Assembly: GCA_964420065.1 (NCBI GenBank) | Contig: CAYQQK010000004.1 | Span: 62,001 to 126,000 of the forward strand | Direction: 5' to 3' | Length of the DNA stretch: 64,000 bases | Origin: CAYQQK01 sp964420065 | GTDB lineage: Bacteria; Bacillota; Dethiobacteria; DTU022 | In this document: in pieces, positions 59,456 through 64,000 of the stretch | How the letters are laid out: each line of letters opens with the position of its first letter | How positions within the stretch are numbered: position 1 is the first letter of the stretch | Program-made: the position numbers and the translations under genes | Notes under the pieces: generated by a model | Told to the model about the DNA's origin: nothing | Databases searched by the model: none | Seen by the model: only the letters and a program-made list of their open reading frames with translations

Positions 59456-59767
59456 GATTTTCTCCCGGTAGGATGTTCCTTTCGATGTTCTATTTACCCA
59501 AAATTGGGGGTTTTCCTGCCACCGGCGGGAAATTTTGGGGGATAAAGGGCGGAAAGGGGAGTTTTTGATCGGTTGGAAAAACTGAAGGCTGAGCTTCGGG
59601 GAGGGGGAATACTGCGGTTGGTGATGGAGCGCCAGATATCAAGGTAAAAAACGTGAAAGAAGGAAAGTAGTCGGGGCGGGAGAAACCTATTTAAAGAGCA
59701 GATCTAGACATGTGTTATCCGAGCTTTCGGTTACAGGAGGCTACAGCCGGTATCTGGAGGAACGTTC
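59456..59767. other. divergent intergenic region between comM and the helicase gene
   Basis: About 310 bases without a gene. It contains the inverted repeat listed at 59497-59539. The helicase ribosome-binding site (CTGGAGGAACGTTC) is at its right end. No clear -35/-10 pair is visible on either strand. Confidence 0.5.
59497..59539. other. nested inverted repeat upstream of comM
   Basis: CCCAAAATT (59497-59505) pairs with AATTTTGGG (59531-59539), and inside it CCTGCC (59515-59520) pairs with GGCGGG (59524-59529) with one G-U. It lies about 40-85 bases before the comM start and could be a leader structure or operator. Confidence 0.45.
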
Positions 59768-61765
59768 ATGCCCGATCATTTGATTTTCAAACAACAACCG
59801 GATGGCGAGCCGGATCCAGCCTGGCCGGCCCGGTTGAGAGCGGAGTTGAACCCGGAACAGCACCGTTTTGCTACCGCTGCCGAACCTGTCATTCTGGGCC
59901 TGGCCGGACCCGGTTCGGGTAAAACGCGGGCGCTGGTTTACCGGGCCGCCCACCTGATACAGAGTGGGTGGGCGCCGGAGCACCTGTTATTGCTTACCTT
60001 TACCAACAAGGCTGCCGAGGAAATGCGGCTCCGTTTGGAGCAGCTGCTCGGCTTTTTACCCCAAGGGCTTTGGGCGGGTACTTTCCATAGCATCGGGGCC
60101 CGTATCTTGCGCCGCCACGCCGGTCTGGCAGGCCGAACCGCCCGGTTCACCATTCTCGATGCAGACGATTCCCGGGGGCTTCTTGGGCGGATCGTCCGAT
60201 CCTGTTCTCCATCCCTCCCCAAGGAGGAGCAGACTTTGCTCGTCAAGCGAGGCCTGCTCGAACGGATCATCACCCAGGCGGCCAATTCGGCACTTAGCGT
60301 GCGGGAAGTGATGCTGGAGTATTATTCTTACCATCGGAATTATTTGCCTCTGGTCGAACGGCTGGCCGCCGCTTACACGGAGCATAAAGAATCGGCCAAC
60401 GCCTTTGACTTTGACGATTTATTGGTTTGCTGGTTGGACCTGTTTACTGGGCATCCCGAGGTGGAGCAAATCTACCGGCGCCGTTTTTGCCATGTCCTGG
60501 TAGATGAATTCCAGGATACCAATCTGGTTCAGGCGCGCCTGGTGGATCGGTTTATCGGGGAAAGCAACGTCTGTGTCGTTGGGGACGACGCCCAGTCGAT
60601 TTATGGTTTTCGTTTCGCCCAGGTGGAGAACATTCTTTCCCTTCCGGAAAAATATCCGGGCTGTCTGGTGGTGCGCATGGAACAAAATTATCGCAGCACC
60701 CCGCAAATCGTTGCCCTGGCGGATTGTTCGATCGCCTTTAACCGGGATCGGCTTACGAAAAAAATCTTTTCCCGCCGGCCGACCGGTGAAAAACCCCTGG
60801 TGATCGAAGCGACGACGGCGACGGGAGAAGCTGCCTATATCGGGGAGCAGTTGGACACGCTGCACGCCGCAGGCCTGCCCTGGCGCGAAATGGCCGTTCT
60901 CTACCGCAGTTCCTATCTTACCCCCGAGGTGGAATTTGCCCTGACCCGGCGCGGCGTTCCTTACCGCACCTTCGGCGGCCTGAAGTTTTTACAGAAGGGC
61001 CATATCAAAGATATTCTGGCCTATTTCAGAATCCTTTACAACCCTTTTGATGAGACGGCCTGGCGCCGCGCCGCGATGCTGCAAACCGGACTCGGTCCGT
61101 CCACTTTTGCCGCTCTCTGGCGCGAGCTACGCGATTTTCCCGATCCTTTAAGCGCGGCGTGGGCCGGCAAGGTTGTCCCGGCTCGGGGCAAGGCCGGCTG
61201 GCAGTCGCTGCTTGAGGCTCTGGCGGAGGCGCACCGGCAGGAGCCCGCGGTGGACCGGATGATTGGAACCATGATGCAGTGTTCCTACGCCGCGCTGTTG
61301 CAACGAAACTATCCCGACCAGTTTGAAGAGCGCAGTGAAGGCATCGCCAGGCTGGCCTTTTACGGAAGCCGATTTCACAGTCCGGCCGCTTTCCTTGAAT
61401 CACTGGTTCTGGAGGAATCCCTTTTTGCCGACGCCGCCGAACGCGATTTGAATACGGGTTATGTTACCCTTTCGACCATTCACAGCGCCAAAGGGAAGGA
61501 ATGGGACGCTGTTTTTTTGATCGGTTTGAATGACGGCCACTTTCCGCGCCGGATAGATGATCGCGACCTGTCCGAAGAACGCCGCCTTTTCTACGTCGCG
61601 GTGACCCGGGCCCGCAGTCATCTTTATCTTTCCACCTACCGTCATGATGTGCGCCGCTGGGGTGGGTCCCAGGGCACGCCCTCACTTTTTTTGCGAGAAT
61701 TGCCGGCCCGGATCTACCGCACGACTCGTTTTGAGGAGGACAATGATTGGTATCCGGCCTTTTGA
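59768..61765 (+). CDS. UvrD/Rep/PcrA-family superfamily I DNA helicase
   Basis: A 665-residue 3'-5' DNA helicase. Motifs in order: LNPEQHRFATA (Q motif), LAGPGSGKTRALVYRAAHL (I), LLLLTFTNKAAEEM (Ia), HVLVDEFQDTNLVQ (II), VVGDDAQSIYGFRFA (III), VRMEQNYRS (IV), VTLSTIHSAKGKEWDAVFLIGL (V) and RRLFYVAVTRARSHLYLS (VI). It is shorter than typical PcrA (about 720) and lacks its basic C-terminal tail, so it is a UvrD-like paralogue rather than certain PcrA. GGAGG precedes the ATG. Confidence 0.92.
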   Translation: MPDHLIFKQQPDGEPDPAWPARLRAELNPEQHRFATAAEPVILGLAGPGSGKTRALVYRAAHLIQSGWAPEHLLLLTFTNKAAEEMRLRLEQLLGFLPQGLWAGTFHSIGARILRRHAGLAGRTARFTILDADDSRGLLGRIVRSCSPSLPKEEQTLLVKRGLLERIITQAANSALSVREVMLEYYSYHRNYLPLVERLAAAYTEHKESANAFDFDDLLVCWLDLFTGHPEVEQIYRRRFCHVLVDEFQDTNLVQARLVDRFIGESNVCVVGDDAQSIYGFRFAQVENILSLPEKYPGCLVVRMEQNYRSTPQIVALADCSIAFNRDRLTKKIFSRRPTGEKPLVIEATTATGEAAYIGEQLDTLHAAGLPWREMAVLYRSSYLTPEVEFALTRRGVPYRTFGGLKFLQKGHIKDILAYFRILYNPFDETAWRRAAMLQTGLGPSTFAALWRELRDFPDPLSAAWAGKVVPARGKAGWQSLLEALAEAHRQEPAVDRMIGTMMQCSYAALLQRNYPDQFEERSEGIARLAFYGSRFHSPAAFLESLVLEESLFADAAERDLNTGYVTLSTIHSAKGKEWDAVFLIGLNDGHFPRRIDDRDLSEERRLFYVAVTRARSHLYLSTYRHDVRRWGGSQGTPSLFLRELPARIYRTTRFEEDNDWYPAF

Positions 61766-61873
61766 ACCGCTTTTCCGACGGTAGACCGTTTTAAACCGGT
61801 ATAGTATAATAAATCCTGTATTATTTTTATAGATCATTATTTTGGAGCATTATTGATCCGGGAGGGCCGTGAA

Positions 61874-63493
61874 ATGCCGTCACTGTTAATCTACGACACT
61901 ACCTTACGGGACGGGAGCCAGCGCGAGGGAATTTCTCTTTCGGTGGAAGACAAACTAAAAATTGCGGAAAAGCTGGACCAGCTCGGGGTTTCTTATATCG
62001 AGGGCGGTTGGCCCGGTTCCAATCCCAAGGATATGGAGTTTTTCCGCCGGGCCCGGGAATTTACGTTAAAAAAAGCCCGCTTTTGTGCTTTTGGCAGCAC
62101 CCGCCGTCCGGGGATTGCCGTGGCGGAGGATCAAAACGTGCAAGCACTGTTGGAAGCGGGCACCTCCGTTGTTACTATTTTCGGTAAAAGCTGGGATTAC
62201 CATGTTTACAGCGTTATTTCAACGACTCTTGAAGAAAACCTGGCCATGATCCGGGATACCGTGTCGCACCTGAAAGCGCAAGGGCGCGAGGTTATTTACG
62301 ACGCCGAACATTTTTTCGACGGTTACAACAGCAATCCTGAGTATGCCCTGGCCACGATCAAGGCGGCCCGAGAAAGCGGGGCGGATGTGGTCGTCCTTTG
62401 CGATACCAACGGCGGGATCATGCCCTGGGAGTTGAGCGCAATTATCGCTTCGGTCAGGGAAGCAGTTCCGGTAACCTTGGGGATCCATGCCCACAACGAT
62501 GCCGGGATGGCCGTAGCCAATACTCTGCTGGCGGTTCAGGGCGGGGTGACCCATGTTCAGGGTACGATCAACGGGTACGGTGAGCGTTGCGGCAATGCCA
62601 ACCTGTGCACCATTATTCCCAACCTGCAACTGAAAATGGACCGGCCCGTGGTTACAGCGGAGCAACTGACCGGTCTGACCAAACTATCCCGGTATGTGGC
62701 CGAACTGGCCAATATCGTACCGGTTGAACAGCAGCCCTACGTTGGGTTCAATGCTTTTGCTCACAAAGGGGGCGTTCACGTGGACGCGGTGAGCAAGCAC
62801 CCGGATACCTACGAGCATGCCGGCCCGGCCCTGGTCGGGAACCGGCGGCGGATTCTGGTATCGGAACTGACCGGGCGCAGCGGTGTTTCTTTGAAAGCCC
62901 GGGAAAATCGGATCGCTCTTTTCAAGGAGTATCCCCAAACCCGCGCCGTTCTGGAACGCTTGAAATCGATGGAATATCAGGGCTACCAGTTTGAGGGCGC
63001 CGACGGTTCCTTCGAGTTGATGGTACTGAAGACCCTGCAGGCCTACCATCCCCTTTTCAAACTGGAGGGTTTTCGTCTGATCGTCGAAAAACGTGAAAAC
63101 GGCCAGCTTTACTCGGAGGCGACGATCAAAGTACGCGTGAGTGAACAGCAGGTGCATACGGCCGCCGAGGGGAACGGTCCTGTAAATGCTCTTGACAATG
63201 CTTTGCGGAAGGCCCTTGAAAAGATTTACCCGGATTTGAAAAAGATCAAACTCATGGACTACAAGGTGCGGGTGCTCGACGGCAGGGACGGGACCGGTTC
63301 AAAAGTGCGGGTTTTGATCGAATCCCGTGATGAGTACAAGAGTTGGGGCACGGTTGGGGTTTCCCCCAACATCATCGAAGCAAGCTGGCAGGCCCTCGTG
63401 GACAGCCTTGAATATGGCCTGTTATGCCGCCGTTTGCCGGAAATGGGCAAAGCCCGGGAAATACTCTGGCAGCTTAAAGCGGAAACGATTTGA
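61874..63493 (+). CDS. cimA: (R)-citramalate synthase
   Basis: Condenses acetyl-CoA with pyruvate to citramalate, the threonine-independent entry to isoleucine. The 539-residue protein has the DRE-TIM barrel (YDTTLRDGSQREGISLS, YIEGGWPGSNPKD, LCDTNGGIMPWEL, GIHAHNDAGMAVAN, HVQGTINGYGERCGNANL). A linker and the C-terminal LeuA-like regulatory domain follow (YSEATIKVRVSEQQVHTAAEGNGPVNALDNALRKAL). The GGWPGSNPKD form is characteristic of the CimA (TIGR00977) group rather than isopropylmalate synthase. The ATG at 61874 follows GGGAGGGCCGTGAA. A TATAAT at 61805-61810 may be its -10, but the -35 is poor. Confidence 0.93.
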   Translation: MPSLLIYDTTLRDGSQREGISLSVEDKLKIAEKLDQLGVSYIEGGWPGSNPKDMEFFRRAREFTLKKARFCAFGSTRRPGIAVAEDQNVQALLEAGTSVVTIFGKSWDYHVYSVISTTLEENLAMIRDTVSHLKAQGREVIYDAEHFFDGYNSNPEYALATIKAARESGADVVVLCDTNGGIMPWELSAIIASVREAVPVTLGIHAHNDAGMAVANTLLAVQGGVTHVQGTINGYGERCGNANLCTIIPNLQLKMDRPVVTAEQLTGLTKLSRYVAELANIVPVEQQPYVGFNAFAHKGGVHVDAVSKHPDTYEHAGPALVGNRRRILVSELTGRSGVSLKARENRIALFKEYPQTRAVLERLKSMEYQGYQFEGADGSFELMVLKTLQAYHPLFKLEGFRLIVEKRENGQLYSEATIKVRVSEQQVHTAAEGNGPVNALDNALRKALEKIYPDLKKIKLMDYKVRVLDGRDGTGSKVRVLIESRDEYKSWGTVGVSPNIIEASWQALVDSLEYGLLCRRLPEMGKAREILWQLKAETI

Positions 63494-63574
63494 ATACCGG
63501 GGCATTGTAACTTACAAACTAAAGCCAACCCGGTTTGATTGGACCCGTATCGTCTACTGAAGGGAACGATAGCA

Positions 63575-64000
63575 CTGAATCCAGACCGGTTATGCGGGCT
63601 GGCCACCGGAATTGGCAGCCTTCCCCACACGGATACAGATCAGGCATGGGCCCTGATTACGGCCTTCTTGCCCGAAATCCTCCACTGGCCGCAACTACCC
63701 CGGCGTAGTTCCTCCGAGGGTCTCATTGCTCAGTACCTGAATCCACTGGAGAGGGCCGGTTTGATCACCATGGGCGGGAACCAGACCCCCTCGTTTGAAA
63801 CTGCACAAACGGGTTGGGATGAACGATGCAGCGTTTTTTTGGAAAAGGCCATGGCCGGGGAAGAGTTTCCCCTGCCTCGTGATTCAGCCGCCGCCCTCTA
63901 TGCCCTGCTCGACCGAACGGTAACCCCGCCGTCGGGAACGGTTTGTCTGAAGGGCCAGGTTAGCGGTCCGGTTACGGTCGGTTTCCAGGTTACCGGCGCC
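63575..64000 (+). CDS. MetE-like/UROD-superfamily methyltransferase, N-terminal part, apparent CTG start
   Basis: An open frame running off the window end. It reads NPDRLCGLATGIGSLPHTDT, then PEILHWPQLPRRSSSEGLIAQYLNPLE and LKGQVSGPVTVGFQVTGA. This is the pattern of methionine-synthase-II-like (MetE C-terminal, UROD/MetE superfamily) proteins, which use zinc-activated thiols or corrinoid methyl groups. The CTG at 63575 lies nine bases after GAAGGGA and would give the usual short N-terminus before GLATGIGSLPH. The only canonical start upstream is a TTG at 63539 without a ribosome-binding site. The true substrate cannot be judged from this fragment. Confidence 0.72.
   Translation, partial: MNPDRLCGLATGIGSLPHTDTDQAWALITAFLPEILHWPQLPRRSSSEGLIAQYLNPLERAGLITMGGNQTPSFETAQTGWDERCSVFLEKAMAGEEFPLPRDSAAALYALLDRTVTPPSGTVCLKGQVSGPVTVGFQVTGA

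Noticed and set aside
1..64000. Insertion sequences, prophage, CRISPR arrays, toxin-antitoxin or restriction genes.
   Set aside because: No transposase, integrase, phage structural protein, spaced repeat array or defence-gene motif was seen in any frame.

Overview
The window looks like a chromosomal segment of a spore-forming member of the Clostridia, most like the Pelotomaculum/Desulfotomaculum group (Peptococcaceae-type). The evidence is a GerA-type germinant receptor operon, SpoVS, a LysM/SleB-type cortex hydrolase, Rex, an arginine T-box leader, the classical Firmicutes order rpmF-plsX-fab-acpP-rnc-smc-ftsY-ylxM-ffh-rpsP-khpA-rimM-trmD-rplS-lepB-rbgA-rnhB-yraN, and a moderately GC-rich sequence with many GTG and TTG starts. 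There is no insertion sequence, prophage or CRISPR array. Placement below class level is inference.

Layout. 1-5141: amino-acid synthesis (end of a dapL-like aminotransferase, asd, aroF, tyrA with ACT domain) ending in a LarA-type nickel racemase. 5551-9778: a gerABC germination operon plus a small membrane protein. 9873-17927: an accessory block. On the minus strand lies a very large fusion of a class III aminotransferase with an acyl-ACP-reductase-like domain. Divergent from it is a PAS-AAA sigma-54 activator, followed by a well-formed -24/-12 promoter driving nitrilase, a small membrane protein and a sodium:solute symporter. 18327: tRNA-Leu(UAG). 18746-24707: a second PAS-AAA regulator with a degenerate ATPase, then succinyl-CoA-synthetase-like subunits and a two-subunit B12-dependent acyl-CoA mutase. 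24766-29658: T-box-controlled argCJBD. 29713-34166: assorted small genes, a sugar nucleotidyltransferase and rex. 34250-53863: the long lipid, RNase III, chromosome-segregation, SRP and ribosome-maturation superoperon. 54162-64000: cortex hydrolase, a TIGR00725-type protein, archaeal-type phosphoglycerate mutase, ogt, comM, a UvrD-like helicase, citramalate synthase and the start of a MetE-like protein.

Most notable. (1) The aminotransferase/reductase fusion keeps the PLP lysine (K252), the dinucleotide motif and the reductase cysteine (C803). It could therefore convert an acyl thioester to an aldehyde and then to an amine in one polypeptide. (2) The regulator at 18746 has lost Walker B, the GAFTGA loop and the arginine fingers, and carries an N-terminal region resembling a dinucleotide-binding domain. 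(3) The adjacent mutase lacks the TMYxxRPW substrate-pocket motif. (4) Four genes appear to begin at non-canonical codons (ATT, CTG, ACG, CTG), three of them right after excellent Shine-Dalgarno sequences. (5) There are several unexplained palindromes and nested hairpins at promoters and between genes. All functions are read from sequence motifs alone; no database search was run.
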